Shown piece by piece: positions 28,976 through 37,108 of a stretch of DNA of 64,000 bases (positions within the stretch are counted from its first letter, which is position 1; each line of letters opens with the position of its first letter). Both the position numbers and the translations under genes were made by a program. A model generated the notes under the pieces. It was not told where the DNA came from, did no database searches, and saw only the letters and a program-made list of their open reading frames with translations. Source of the stretch: Roseiarcus sp963829505 (GTDB taxonomy: Bacteria; Pseudomonadota; Alphaproteobacteria; Rhizobiales; Beijerinckiaceae); NCBI GenBank assembly GCA_963829505.1, contig CAWHIL010000004.1, positions 310,001 to 374,000 on the forward strand. The letters are read 5' to 3'.

Positions 28976-29905
28976 CTAGCCGCCCGCGAGGGTCGCGTCG
29001 CCGCGCGCCGGTCCGCACCCCGACGGCGCCGCCGGGCTTTCCGCGGCGGCGTTCTTCTGCACCGAGAAATCCTTGCTCTTGTCGCCCGAGAACACCGTTA
29101 CCGTCGTGCTCTTGCTGGCGATCGCGCTCTGACGGGCGATCTCCTGCGAGACGTTGCAGCCGAACACGGTGCCTGAGTTGATGGCGTCCTGATGGCTGAC
29201 GGCGGCCCGGACCGCGAGCGACAGCTTGCCGAGGTCCTTGGCGACCGCGATCGCCTTGACCTGCTCGGGCTGCAGCTCGAGCGACACCGAATGCGTCTCC
29301 TTGCCGGAGCCCGCCGTCGCGTCCTTGCCCGTCGTCTCGGCGCCCTGCACGATGTCCTGGTCGATCGCGATGATGCGGACGTTGCGCAGAAGCGTCTCGC
29401 TGAGCATCCGGTGGGCGGAATCGGTTTTGTCATTCGCCTGGGTCAGCACGACGTCGACCGAGTTGCCGGGCCAGATGAGGCCCGAGACGCCGGATTCGGA
29501 ATTGACCTTGATGCTGACGGCGCGCGTATCCGGGGCAAGGACGCTTGCCAGAAAGCCCCGGTCGCGCGGACGCAGGATGTCCTTGGCCGTGACCGGCTCG
29601 CCCTGGTCGAGGAACCGGCGCACGAGCGCGCCGCGCAGGCTCGCCCGCGCATCCGACGTGTCGGGAAGGGCGCCTGCCGGCATGTCGCCGGAGCGGGCCG
29701 CGAAATCTTCGTCGCGCGCCAGCGTCCCCGCCGGGAGAGAATGCGCGGCGACGAGGTATCCCGTGGTCACGACCGGCGCCGGAGCGGCGGCCTGGATCAC
29801 CTGCGGGGCGGGTTTCGGGAGCATGGCGCTGTAGGCCAGGAGTCCGAGGGCGGCGGCAGCGAGCGCCAGCACGAAGATGATGGAGAGACGCAATGCAGAT
29901 GACAT
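28976..29905 (-). CDS. cpaB: Flp pilus assembly protein CpaB/RcpC
   Basis: 309 residues. N-terminal membrane anchor (LSIIFVLALAAAALGLLAYSAML), a Pro/Ala linker, then an SAF-type domain (GYLVAAHSLPAGTLARDEDFAA, ALVRRFLDQGEPVTAKDILRP) and the RcpC domain (RAVSIKVNSESGVSGLIWPGNSVDVVLTQ, THSVSLELQPEQVKAIAVAKDLGKLSLAVR). A late cysteine pair (FGCNV, SGCGP) may form a disulfide. CpaB acts in the periplasm and helps gate or stabilise the secretin. It starts 1 bp after the cpaA stop. Confidence 0.92.
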   Translation of the reverse strand: MSSALRLSIIFVLALAAAALGLLAYSAMLPKPAPQVIQAAAPAPVVTTGYLVAAHSLPAGTLARDEDFAARSGDMPAGALPDTSDARASLRGALVRRFLDQGEPVTAKDILRPRDRGFLASVLAPDTRAVSIKVNSESGVSGLIWPGNSVDVVLTQANDKTDSAHRMLSETLLRNVRIIAIDQDIVQGAETTGKDATAGSGKETHSVSLELQPEQVKAIAVAKDLGKLSLAVRAAVSHQDAINSGTVFGCNVSQEIARQSAIASKSTTVTVFSGDKSKDFSVQKNAAAESPAAPSGCGPARGDATLAGG

Positions 29906-29906
29906 G

Positions 29907-30413
29907 TCAGTGTCCCCAACCGAAAAGGACTAAGATGCCGGCGACCGCCACCGCGGCGCCGTAAGGCAAAGGCGCGCGCCGTCGATTGCGCCAGCGCTCG
30001 ACGGCATAGACCCGGCGCAGCAGGGACGCCCCGGCAGGCGACGGGTCGGGATCGGGCAAGAGGCGCATGCCCAGATGCGCCAGCGCCAGGCCCAGGCCGG
30101 AAATGGCGATCAACATGAGGAATTGAGCAAGCGCCATGATCGGCAGGCCGATCGCCAGGGCGGAGATCAGTTTGACGTCGCCGCCGCCGATCCAGCCGCG
30201 CGCATAGACGGCGAGCAGCAGCAGGAACAGGATCGCGGCTGCGGTCAGCGACAGCACGGCGCCCGTCGGATGGAGGACGAGGCCAACCAATCCCAGGACC
30301 GCCAGCGCAAGGCAGACGGCGTTCGGGATGCTCCGCGTCGCGATGTCGTTCGCGGCGGCGCACATCAGCAACATGGTCTGGAAAGCCAGAATGGCCGGAG
30401 CGATCCAGGTCAT
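29907..30413 (-). CDS. cpaA: Prepilin peptidase CpaA/TadV (A24 family, no methyltransferase domain)
   Basis: 168 residues, five to six hydrophobic segments. The two aspartates of the A24 family are visible: the first in AANDIATRSIPNAV, the second in GGGDVKL. This short form keeps only the protease half and lacks the N-terminal methyltransferase region of PilD. It is expected to cleave the leader from Flp, TadE and TadG. It heads the cpaA-cpaB-cpaE-tadABC run and starts 67 bp downstream of the first flp gene. Confidence 0.93.
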   Translation of the reverse strand: MTWIAPAILAFQTMLLMCAAANDIATRSIPNAVCLALAVLGLVGLVLHPTGAVLSLTAAAILFLLLLAVYARGWIGGGDVKLISALAIGLPIMALAQFLMLIAISGLGLALAHLGMRLLPDPDPSPAGASLLRRVYAVERWRNRRRAPLPYGAAVAVAGILVLFGWGH

Positions 30414-30480
30414 CGAGGTCCCCGGGGCTTCGGAAAGAGGGGAGCGCCTCTTGACGCTCCCCTTTTCCGCTTTTCTAGGA

Positions 30481-30693
30481 TCAGGCGGCCGTCGGAAGGT
30501 CCGCGATGATGGCGGTGAGGCCATTGCTCAGCGCGGTCTTGAGCGGGCCGGTTCCACCGAAGCCGCCGAAAGCGGCGACCACCGCCGCAACAACGGCGCC
30601 GGCGACGACGACGTACTCGAACGAAACCACGCCGTCCCTGTCCGCACGCAAACGGTCGAGGAGGTCGGCGGCCTTGATGTAAACTTTCAACAT
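30481..30693 (-). CDS. flp: Flp-type pilin 1
   Basis: 70 residues from the ATG at 30693, with GAGGC seven bases upstream. The leader is basic (KAADLLDRLRADRDG). After the glycine comes the Flp motif VVSFEYVVVAGAVVAAV with Glu at +5 and Tyr at +6, then a short Gly-rich tail. It is the structural subunit of the Tad pilus or a close paralog. It has the same length as the second pilin at 31129 and shares an upstream element with it. Confidence 0.9.
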   Translation of the reverse strand: MLKVYIKAADLLDRLRADRDGVVSFEYVVVAGAVVAAVVAAFGGFGGTGPLKTALSNGLTAIIADLPTAA

Positions 30694-31128
30694 CTGTTTA
30701 GCCTCGCGTTGAGAAAGATGAGGCTGCAACATGGCAGCCACCGGGTTCAACGGGTGAAGACCGTTTACCAAGCGGAAAGAGGTTAGTAGCTTTTGGCTAC
30801 GTCCGTCAACAATTTTGCAACCCTGTTCCTGTCATCTCACAAAGTTTGGTTTACGCGGGGAAGAATATCCCGCCACGGGCGAGGTCGGACGCCGCCAATC
30901 CACACGAACAAGAATCTGATTGTGTTAACCTTTGTGGCGCGATGCGTCACAATTCGCGTGTAAGACGGAGTTGATACAACCTCGCACGAGATTGGGCGCG
31001 TGAGAGATCTTTCACGCGGCGAACGTTAACTTTCAGATAAGATTTTGGGACTTGGCGTCCGGCGTCGCCGATCGTCCGGCCGCGGCGCGGACGCGCCAGC
31101 GGCCCTGCTTCAGCGCACGGTGTTAACG
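30694..31128. other. Intergenic region between the two flp genes
   Basis: 435 bp, AT-richer than the surroundings. It holds the element shared by both flp genes (30761-30809). The rest (30811-31128) has no confident gene. Confidence 0.45.
30761..30809 (-). promoter_or_regulatory. Promoter-like element upstream of flp1
   Basis: On the minus strand, TTGACG (30809-30804) is followed after 15 bases by TACTAACCT, then by CTTGGTAAACG. The same order is found upstream of the second flp gene, with TTGACG, TATAACCT and GGTTGGTAAACG. The -35/-10 reading is tentative because the spacing is short. The conserved order and the equal distance to both start codons support a shared regulatory unit. Confidence 0.5.
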
Positions 31129-31341
31129 TCAGGTCGCGGGCAGGTAAGAGAAGATGCCATGGAGCCCGTTGGTCAGCGTGGTCGAGAGCACCCCGGCGCT
31201 GCCGCCGTACGGGCCGAAGGCGGCGACCAAACCGGTCACGACCGCCCCCGCGACGACGATATATTCAAAGGACACGACGCCGCCCTCGTCGTCACGGAGA
31301 CGGTCGAGCAACGCAACGGCCAAGACGTAAGCCTTCGACAT
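31129..31341 (-). CDS. flp: Flp-type pilin 2
   Basis: 70 residues from the ATG at 31341, chosen by alignment with flp1 (same GCGAGGC-N7-ATG spacing). Leader YVLAVALLDRLRDDEGG, then VVSFEYIVVAGAVVTGLVAAFG with Glu at +5 and Tyr at +6. The tail has alternating Gly and hydrophobic residues. It may be a second major or minor pilin. It is the first gene of the Tad locus as read on the minus strand. Confidence 0.9.
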   Translation of the reverse strand: MSKAYVLAVALLDRLRDDEGGVVSFEYIVVAGAVVTGLVAAFGPYGGSAGVLSTTLTNGLHGIFSYLPAT

Positions 31342-31667
31342 GAGCATTGCCTCGCCTCGAAAGTCTGACGCGACCCCGCCGGACGCCTTCATCCAGGCGT
31401 AACGACGTTTACCAACCGGTAAGGTTATAAGTTTTTTGCTTCCCGTCAACATCTCGCGCGCGCCGCCCGGATCAATCTTGCTCAATTTGGTTTACGCGCT
31501 GGTCCAAGCCGCCTCGTGGATCCAGTCCACTTCACCGGGTTTGCTGACTTTCAGCCAAAAAGCAGGCGATGGCGTCAGCTCGAAAAATCTACAAATCCAT
31601 CTTCCCCATAAGTTAACGGCTTCTCATCTACAATGGAAGGACGACCTACGCTCTCCGACGAGGCTTT
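31342..31667. other. Divergent intergenic region before flp2 and the membrane protein gene
   Basis: 326 bp. It includes the flp2 copy of the shared element (31403-31449). On the other side lies the start region of the plus-strand membrane protein. No additional gene is seen. Confidence 0.45.
31403..31449 (-). promoter_or_regulatory. Promoter-like element upstream of flp2
   Basis: Minus strand: TTGACG (31449-31444), 14 bases, TATAACCT, then CCGGTTGGTAAACG. The block TTACCGGTTGGTAA is also an imperfect palindrome. It matches the flp1 element in order and in distance to the start codon (about 105-110 bp). Confidence 0.5.
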
Positions 31668-33530
31668 TTGGCTTTGGCTCACGATCACGCGCAGGAGAGA
31701 GGCGATCTAGACATCGAAAAGATCGTGGCCGCAGACGCAAAGTCCAGCGTTCGTCGATTGTGGCGGCTGCATGCGGGCGTATGCGTGCCGCTGATATCCG
31801 CGCTTATCGTCGGCGTCTTTGAATTTGTCGTAGGCTGCCGGCTCACTGTGCAGCAGGGACTGCCGGATCCCGACAGCTACATGCGGATCGTGCGCATCCG
31901 CGACGGCATCGAGGCCGGCGGGTTCACGCGTGTCGTCGCTGGCGATAGCGGCGGCGCCGGCACAATCTTGCACTGGTCCCACCTGATCGACGGTCTCATC
32001 CTGACGTTGCGCCAGCCGTTCCGGCTCGCATGGGACGGCGACCTGGCTCTCTATTACGCCGCGGCCGTCACCGGCCCGCTGTTCGCAGCCGCATTCGCGG
32101 CGGCGCTGGTGTGGGCGGTTGCGCCGCTGGCGCGCGCCCGCTTCCTGTTCGCCGCCCCGCTCGTCGCGGTCCTTTCGCCATACGTCTTCTACAATGGCGT
32201 TTTCGGCTATGTCGGTCATCATCTCCCCCTGGCGCTGATGGCCGTTCTGGCCGCGGGCTCAGCCGGGCGCGCTGCGGCGGGGCGCGTCGCGCCGGGAGCG
32301 TGGTGCGGGATCTGTGCGGCCGTCGCCATCTGGTTCAGTCCCGAAGCGGTCCCCTACATGCTGATGGCCATCGGCGCCGTCGGCGTCGCATGGTGCCTGC
32401 GCCCGACCGAGACCGCGGCGCCTCTCGCGGCGTGCGGAACGGCCTTCGCGGTCGCCACAACGGCCGTGGCGCTCATCGACCCCCCATACGGCGGCCGTCT
32501 GTCTGCCGAAGTGGATTGCATCTCGATCGTCTACGCCACGCTTGCCCTCCTGGTGTGCGGCGCCGCGTGGCTTCTCATTCGACTGGACCGCCCTGCAAAT
32601 TCGGTTCTGACCCGCTTTTTCCGCGCCCTTGTCGCCGGCGCAGCCGTGGCCGGCGTCTGGACACGACTTTGTCCATCTGTCGCGCACGGCCTCGCAGGAT
32701 GGACCCCCGGTTACGACCTCGCGACGATGTTTCGCCCGATCAGCCAGATGCAGCCGCTCACGCTCGATGCGTATGGCGTGGCCCTCGTGGGGACGGGACT
32801 CATCGGCGTGCTGGCGGCCTCGACCCGCGCGCTGATGACCCGAAGCGTCCTGTGGGGTTATGCGGCGGGATGCGGCGTCGTCGTCGTGGCGCTCGCGACG
32901 GCTTACATCCGCTTCGCAATCTACGCCGAAGCGATCGACGCGATGATGGCGCCGGTCGTCCTCGAGTGGGTCAGCGCCATGCGGCTTCGCCCCGCTAGGC
33001 AGAGCCTCCTGCGGACCTCCGCGCTGATCGTCTTTCTCCTGCCGACCTATGCGCCTGTGGCTGCGGCCTGGGCGCCGGGGCGCAAAGCTCTGCCTGTGTC
33101 GATGGCGAATTGCGATGTCAGGGATATCGTTCAGCTTGTCGGCGGCCAGACGCGCCCAATTCTGCTCACGGAAATTACCGACACGCCCGAAATCCTCTGG
33201 AGAACGCAGGCCCGGACGGTGGGTTCGCTCTATCCCAGGGGCATCGACGCGTTTCTGCGCGCACGGGCGGCCTGGCGCTCGCCCCCTTCGGAGGCCGTCC
33301 CGGACGCCGTGCTCAGAACCGGGGCCACGCACATTCTCGCCTGCGACCTGAACCGTCGTTCGTCGCTCGTCGACGATCTCCCCCCGACCACGCTTCAGGA
33401 CAGACTTTCCCGCCACGAAGCGCCGGCCTGGCTCAGCGAAATCGGACGCGCCGGCGGGTATCGGCTCTACGCCATCGAAACGTCGCGCGACCCCGCCGCG
33501 CCGGGCGCCGCAGCGCGCTCGGATCGTTGA
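31668..33530 (+). CDS. Large multi-pass membrane protein, GT-C glycosyltransferase-like
   Basis: 620 residues with about ten to twelve transmembrane segments up to residue 475 and a soluble C-terminal domain. The first extracytoplasmic loop carries GLPDPDSYMRIVRIRDG, followed by TILHWSHLIDG. An acidic DxD-type motif in this position is typical of GT-C enzymes that use lipid-linked sugars, such as the PMT and STT3 classes. I cannot place it in a named family. The TTG start at 31668 is weak; a later start is possible. It lies between the Tad pilus genes and the B12 block. Pilin or surface glycosylation is a guess from context only. Confidence 0.6.
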   Translation: MALAHDHAQERGDLDIEKIVAADAKSSVRRLWRLHAGVCVPLISALIVGVFEFVVGCRLTVQQGLPDPDSYMRIVRIRDGIEAGGFTRVVAGDSGGAGTILHWSHLIDGLILTLRQPFRLAWDGDLALYYAAAVTGPLFAAAFAAALVWAVAPLARARFLFAAPLVAVLSPYVFYNGVFGYVGHHLPLALMAVLAAGSAGRAAAGRVAPGAWCGICAAVAIWFSPEAVPYMLMAIGAVGVAWCLRPTETAAPLAACGTAFAVATTAVALIDPPYGGRLSAEVDCISIVYATLALLVCGAAWLLIRLDRPANSVLTRFFRALVAGAAVAGVWTRLCPSVAHGLAGWTPGYDLATMFRPISQMQPLTLDAYGVALVGTGLIGVLAASTRALMTRSVLWGYAAGCGVVVVALATAYIRFAIYAEAIDAMMAPVVLEWVSAMRLRPARQSLLRTSALIVFLLPTYAPVAAAWAPGRKALPVSMANCDVRDIVQLVGGQTRPILLTEITDTPEILWRTQARTVGSLYPRGIDAFLRARAAWRSPPSEAVPDAVLRTGATHILACDLNRRSSLVDDLPPTTLQDRLSRHEAPAWLSEIGRAGGYRLYAIETSRDPAAPGAAARSDR

Positions 33531-33569
33531 GCGCGCCGGCCGCGCGGCAGGATCGCGGCCGGCCAAAAT

Positions 33570-33591
33570 GCGGTGCGGATGAGGGAATCAA
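33570..33591. repeat. Displaced 3'-end copy of tRNA-Thr (putative island att site)
   Basis: GGTGC-GGATGAGGGAATC-A-AAC matches the plus-strand image of the 3' end of tRNA-Thr (56492 onwards) with one missing C and one substitution, in the same orientation. Between the two copies lies the whole cobalamin block. A displaced tRNA 3' end in direct orientation is the normal trace of site-specific integration into a tRNA gene. Confidence 0.75.
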
Positions 33592-33676
33592 ACAGGACCA
33601 TTGTATCGCTGATATTCATAATGATTACGACGGCCAACATGCAGGCTGGCGCATTGATCGTATCGAAGGCACACTG

Positions 33677-34474
33677 GTGACGCGGGCTACAGGCACGGCG
33701 GATTCATTGAAGCGCAGAGTCTCGGTTATCGGCATTGGTCCAGGGGACCCGGAGTGCATCACGATCCAGGCGATCGAGGCGATGAATCGGGCCGATGTAT
33801 TTTTCATCCCTCACAAGGGCGCTGAGAAGGCGGAACTCGGCGCCATCCGCCGCGCGATCATCGATCGCTATGTCAGGAATCAGCCGGTCAGAACCGTCGA
33901 GTATCGTGTCCCATCTCGACGCTCTGCGGCGGAGGACGCCTACGAAGGCGTTGTGGCGGATTGGCATGCGGCTCTCAGCGAGACCTTTCGGCGATTGATT
34001 CTGGACGAGCTTGGCGAATTCCAGGTCGGCGCCTTTCTCGTATGGGGCGATCCAAGCCTCTACGACAGCACGCTTCGGATCCTCGACCGACTTCGCGCCG
34101 AGGGGAGCATCGCGCTCGAGTACGACGTCATCCCGGGCGTCAGCAGCGTTCAGGCGCTTGCGGCCCGGCATCGCATTGCGCTCAACCAGATCGGCCGAGC
34201 CGTCCTCATCTCGAACGGCCGCGGGCTTGCCGAAGGCCTTCCCGCCGGCGTGGACAGCGTCGTCGTTCTTCTGAACGCCGAGAAGGCGGTACGCGACGCG
34301 GACGGCGAGCTTGACGCCTATTGGGGCGCCTACGTTGGAATGCCGGAGGAAATGCTGATCTCCGGCAAGCTCAAGGACATTGTCGACGACATCGAAAGGG
34401 CGAGAGCGGCAGCCAAACAGAAAAATGGCTGGATCATGGACGCGCTCGTGCTGAAGAGGCCGTCAGCGCCCTAA
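33677..34474 (+). CDS. cobF: Precorrin-6A synthase (deacetylating)
   Basis: 265 residues from the GTG at 33677 (GAAGG eight bases upstream). Tetrapyrrole methylase fold: RVSVIGIGPGDPECITIQAIEAMNRADVFF at the N-terminus, a WGDPSLYDSTLRIL motif in the middle, IPGVSSVQALAARH, and the usual C-terminal VLLNAEKAV. CobF methylates C-1 of the corrin ring and releases the two-carbon acetate fragment; it belongs to the aerobic pathway. It is the first gene inside the putative island and stands alone on the plus strand. Confidence 0.9.
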   Translation: MTRATGTADSLKRRVSVIGIGPGDPECITIQAIEAMNRADVFFIPHKGAEKAELGAIRRAIIDRYVRNQPVRTVEYRVPSRRSAAEDAYEGVVADWHAALSETFRRLILDELGEFQVGAFLVWGDPSLYDSTLRILDRLRAEGSIALEYDVIPGVSSVQALAARHRIALNQIGRAVLISNGRGLAEGLPAGVDSVVVLLNAEKAVRDADGELDAYWGAYVGMPEEMLISGKLKDIVDDIERARAAAKQKNGWIMDALVLKRPSAP

Positions 34475-34503
34475 TCAGGGCGTGGGGCGCAGCCGCGCCA
34501 TGT

Positions 34504-35127
34504 TCATGTCGCCGCCGGCGCCCGTGTTGCGATTCGCCTCGGCCACAAAGCCCACGCCAGGCCAAGAATCACGACGAGCGTCGCCCCAGCGAACGCGGCG
34601 GTCGGCGGGTGGGTTGGAATTTCGCTCCATCGCGGGAAAATGACTTCGTTGGTGTTGAACGGTTCATCGCTATAACGGCACATCGTCAGCGACGCGCCGT
34701 TCATCAGCATCTCGACCTCGATCTTGGCGATGAGCGCGTCGACTGCCTTGTGGTCGGCGCCCGGCGCCTCGCGCAATTGCAGCAGAAGCGCGCGGCCGGC
34801 GGCGAGATAGGCGTGAGCGCATTCGTTGAACGGACTCTCCTCGTCGGCGATGCTCCCGGGAACCACGCCCCAGAGGCACGCGAAAGACTGGAGGTTCAGA
34901 TAGTCCTCGAGGCGCCACGTCGTGATGTCGAAACCGATCCGCGCCGCGGCGAGGGCGCGGATCTTCGACAGATTGTTGCGGATCACCGCCATCTGACCGT
35001 GCGTGAGGCTGGGGATCGAGATGCCCTCGGGAGGAGGCCCCTGGCGCGTAAAGACCCGATGCGCTTCGCTCGGCGAGGTCGCGAGGACGAAGAGGGTCAC
35101 GAGCAGCGCGACGACGAGGCGGATCAC
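34504..35127 (-). CDS. Hypothetical exported, C-terminally anchored protein of the B12 block
   Basis: 207 residues, GTG start overlapping the upstream phosphatase-like stop (GTGA). A signal-type N-terminus (RLVVALLVTLFVLATSPSEA) is followed by a mainly helical domain with three cysteines (SFACLWG, FNECAHAY, LTMCRYSD) and one C-terminal transmembrane helix (FAGATLVVILGLAWALWP) with a basic end. So it is probably a periplasmic domain tethered to the inner membrane. I do not recognise the family. Its position after cbtB-cbtA and the phosphatase-like gene suggests a role in cobalt or corrinoid handling. Confidence 0.7.
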   Translation of the reverse strand: MIRLVVALLVTLFVLATSPSEAHRVFTRQGPPPEGISIPSLTHGQMAVIRNNLSKIRALAAARIGFDITTWRLEDYLNLQSFACLWGVVPGSIADEESPFNECAHAYLAAGRALLLQLREAPGADHKAVDALIAKIEVEMLMNGASLTMCRYSDEPFNTNEVIFPRWSEIPTHPPTAAFAGATLVVILGLAWALWPRRIATRAPAAT

Positions 35128-35702
35128 AACAGCGCCCCCATCGGGCTCAGCGCCACGAGATTCCAGCGCCCCTCGCGACCGCTGAGCCGCGCAAGGGTGA
35201 GCGGCGCCGCCTCGATGCGCCAGAAGGCGGAAGCGTCGGCGCCGAACGCGCTCACAATCGCCGCTCGAACAAACGAGCCATGGGTAATAGCCAGCGCAGC
35301 GCCGTCTTGCGTGAGCGACCGGGCAAGCCAGTCCCTCGCGCGCTCGATCAGCGCGTTCAGTGATTCTCCACCGTGCGGCGCCGCCGCGGGATCGCGAGCC
35401 CAGGCGGCGAATCCGTCGGGCTCGCTCGCGGCCGCATCCTTCAGCGCAAGACCGCGCCAGCGACCATAGTCGGCGTCTCGAAGCAACGGGTCGACGTCCG
35501 CCTCGAAGCCTAACGCGGCTACGGTCTCACGCGCGGCGCGCGCCGGGGCCGTCGATACGCGAACATAGGGTCCCAGACGGCCGCGCAACGCCTCCAGGGT
35601 TGCGACGGCGGACGGCTCGATCGCTTCGCCGCCGTCCGGGAATCTTGCCGCCCGGGTCGCTTCAGAGGCGCCATGAGCGACAAGATCGAGGCGCGTGGTC
35701 AT
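35124..35702 (-). CDS. Histidine phosphatase superfamily protein with altered RHG motif
   Basis: 192 residues. The fold follows the phosphoglycerate mutase/alpha-ribazole phosphatase pattern, with the second catalytic histidine in LAITHGSFVRAAI and an acidic DADYGRWRGLAL stretch like alpha-ribazole phosphatases. The first motif, normally LVRHGE, reads LVAHGAS: the His is kept but the catalytic Arg is an Ala. Activity may be reduced or altered. In B12 operons this family usually dephosphorylates alpha-ribazole-5'-phosphate, the CobC reaction of enterics. It starts 18 bp downstream of cbtA. Confidence 0.75.
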   Translation of the reverse strand: MTTRLDLVAHGASEATRAARFPDGGEAIEPSAVATLEALRGRLGPYVRVSTAPARAARETVAALGFEADVDPLLRDADYGRWRGLALKDAAASEPDGFAAWARDPAAAPHGGESLNALIERARDWLARSLTQDGAALAITHGSFVRAAIVSAFGADASAFWRIEAAPLTLARLSGREGRWNLVALSPMGALL

Positions 35703-35720
35703 GAGTTCACGCGCACCCCC

Positions 35721-36509
35721 TCAGGCCGCCTGGAGCCGGCCGATCTTTGCCGGCGCGAGGTCGCGCTCGACCCAAGCGCCAAGGCCGAGGCCGAGGATCG
35801 TCCACATGATCGCCTGCGCGCCGAGCGAGGCCATGCGGAACTGCCACAACACCACAGCGGGGAAGCCTTCGGGAACCTCGTTCAGCGGCGGCATCGCCAA
35901 CGCGATCAGAATGACCGCGACGATGTAGACCGCTCCGCCAATCAGCGTCGCGTTCCAGGCGCCGAACTGGTCGACGAGACGGTTGCGGACGCTCCAGGCG
36001 GCGATCATGCAAGCGAACGACAGCAGGATCATGCCGAAGAAGATCGCGGTGCGGAGGCCGATCGTGTCCGGGTTGCCGACCGACGGCGGGTTCGCCGGAT
36101 ATTTGAGGATCGGGACGGCGTAGACGGCGATGAAGCCGCTGAGCGCGATCAGCGCGGCGGTCAGGCGGGGGCTATAGTCCCCCATCCGGCGATAGCAGAC
36201 GGCGAAAGCGAGCGCGAACAGGCCGCCGAAAGCGATGTTGTAGACCGTCGTGCCGGTGAAGAGCCCGATCCCGCCCTGGACCTCGCGGCTGACCAGTTCC
36301 GGTTCCTGTTCCATCGGCGGCGGATTTTCGCCCTTCGCCACCGCCGCGTCGTGTTCGGCCTTGGCCTTCGCGTCGTCCATCGCGCTCTCAAAGGCGATCG
36401 CCCGGTCGACGGCCGGTTCGCCCACGGTCTTGAGAATACCGAAGGAAAGAAGGGCGGCGACAAAGCCGACGATCATTCCGCGCCACAGCAAAGATCCTGT
36501 CGTCATCAT
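35721..36509 (-). CDS. cbtA: CbtA family cobalt transporter subunit
   Basis: 262 residues from the first of two adjacent ATGs (GAGGA five bases upstream). Six to seven transmembrane helices with CbtA-type features: LWRGMIVGFVAALLSFGILKTVGEPAVDRAI at the N-terminus, an acidic cytosolic loop (ESAMDDAKAKAEHDAAVAKGE), then GGIGLFTGTTVYNIAFGGLFALAFAVCYRR. CbtA and CbtB form a predicted cobalt importer found in B12-regulated loci. It follows cbtB in the same direction and is probably under the riboswitch upstream of cbtB. Confidence 0.9.
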   Translation of the reverse strand: MMTTGSLLWRGMIVGFVAALLSFGILKTVGEPAVDRAIAFESAMDDAKAKAEHDAAVAKGENPPPMEQEPELVSREVQGGIGLFTGTTVYNIAFGGLFALAFAVCYRRMGDYSPRLTAALIALSGFIAVYAVPILKYPANPPSVGNPDTIGLRTAIFFGMILLSFACMIAAWSVRNRLVDQFGAWNATLIGGAVYIVAVILIALAMPPLNEVPEGFPAVVLWQFRMASLGAQAIMWTILGLGLGAWVERDLAPAKIGRLQAA

Positions 36510-36643
36510 GAAAATCCTCGAACCGATCGCACGCCGGCATCCCCGCGGACGCCCAGCGCCGGGAATTGCGAACACATGCCTGGCTCACGGATGGCGGATC
36601 GAGCTTTGGCTCGCCCCCGCCTCGTGCGCCATTCGGCACGCCG

Positions 36644-36856
36644 TCAGTGGCAGGGGAAGCCGAGCAGATGGCGGCTGTCGTGCACGAACTCGTGGATGTA
36701 CATGCCCTGGAAAATCGAGGTCGCACCCTGTTCGGCGCCGACAAAATACACGCCGAGAAGACACAAGAGGCCGCCGAAGATGAGCCAGGGTAGCACGTCG
36801 CGGAGTGGAACAGGCGCGACGCCCGCGGTCGGAGCGAGGTTGATGGCGTTGCTCAT
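36644..36856 (-). CDS. cbtB: CbtB cobalt transporter accessory protein
   Basis: 70 residues from the ATG at 36856 (GGAG nine bases upstream). One transmembrane helix (VLPWLIFGGLLCLLGVYFVG) and the C-terminal His-rich signature HEFVHDSRHLLGFPCH, the CbtB hallmark thought to bind cobalt. It is the first gene after a cobalamin riboswitch, so expression should fall when B12 is plentiful. Confidence 0.93.
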   Translation of the reverse strand: MSNAINLAPTAGVAPVPLRDVLPWLIFGGLLCLLGVYFVGAEQGATSIFQGMYIHEFVHDSRHLLGFPCH

Positions 36857-36904
36857 GAGGCAATACTCCAAAGGGGAATTCGCGTCCCCGTGCGAGATGC
36901 GCTT

Positions 36905-37040
36905 TAGCCTCAGGAGCAGGTCTGGCTTTCGACCGAGGGCCGAATACAGTGGCGCGACCGCGCCGGATTCCCACCGGCTTCCGCGCCCGAAGCAATGCGC
37001 GACATCGATCATAGGTCCGGATAGGGCTGAGTCAATCGGC
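36905..37040 (-). ncRNA. Cobalamin riboswitch controlling cbtB-cbtA
   Basis: On the minus strand the B12-box elements are in order: GGAAGCCGGTGGGAATCCGG, GGTCGCGCCACTGTA, and finally AAAGCCAGACCTGCTCC ahead of cbtB. This order (CCGGTGnnAATCCGG, then the ACTGT core, then GCCAGACC) is diagnostic. Ends are approximate. Confidence 0.88.
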
Positions 37041-37108
37041 GAAGGGCGCCACATTTGGACGCGATAATTTTCGTTCAGCTTCAAGCGCGCTTCGCTTGGA
37101 GCGGCCTA

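Noticed and set aside
33110..33676. An N-terminal extension of CobF
   Set aside because: It overlaps the 3' part of the membrane protein gene and reads as low-complexity Arg-rich sequence; the GTG at 33677 has a good ribosome site.
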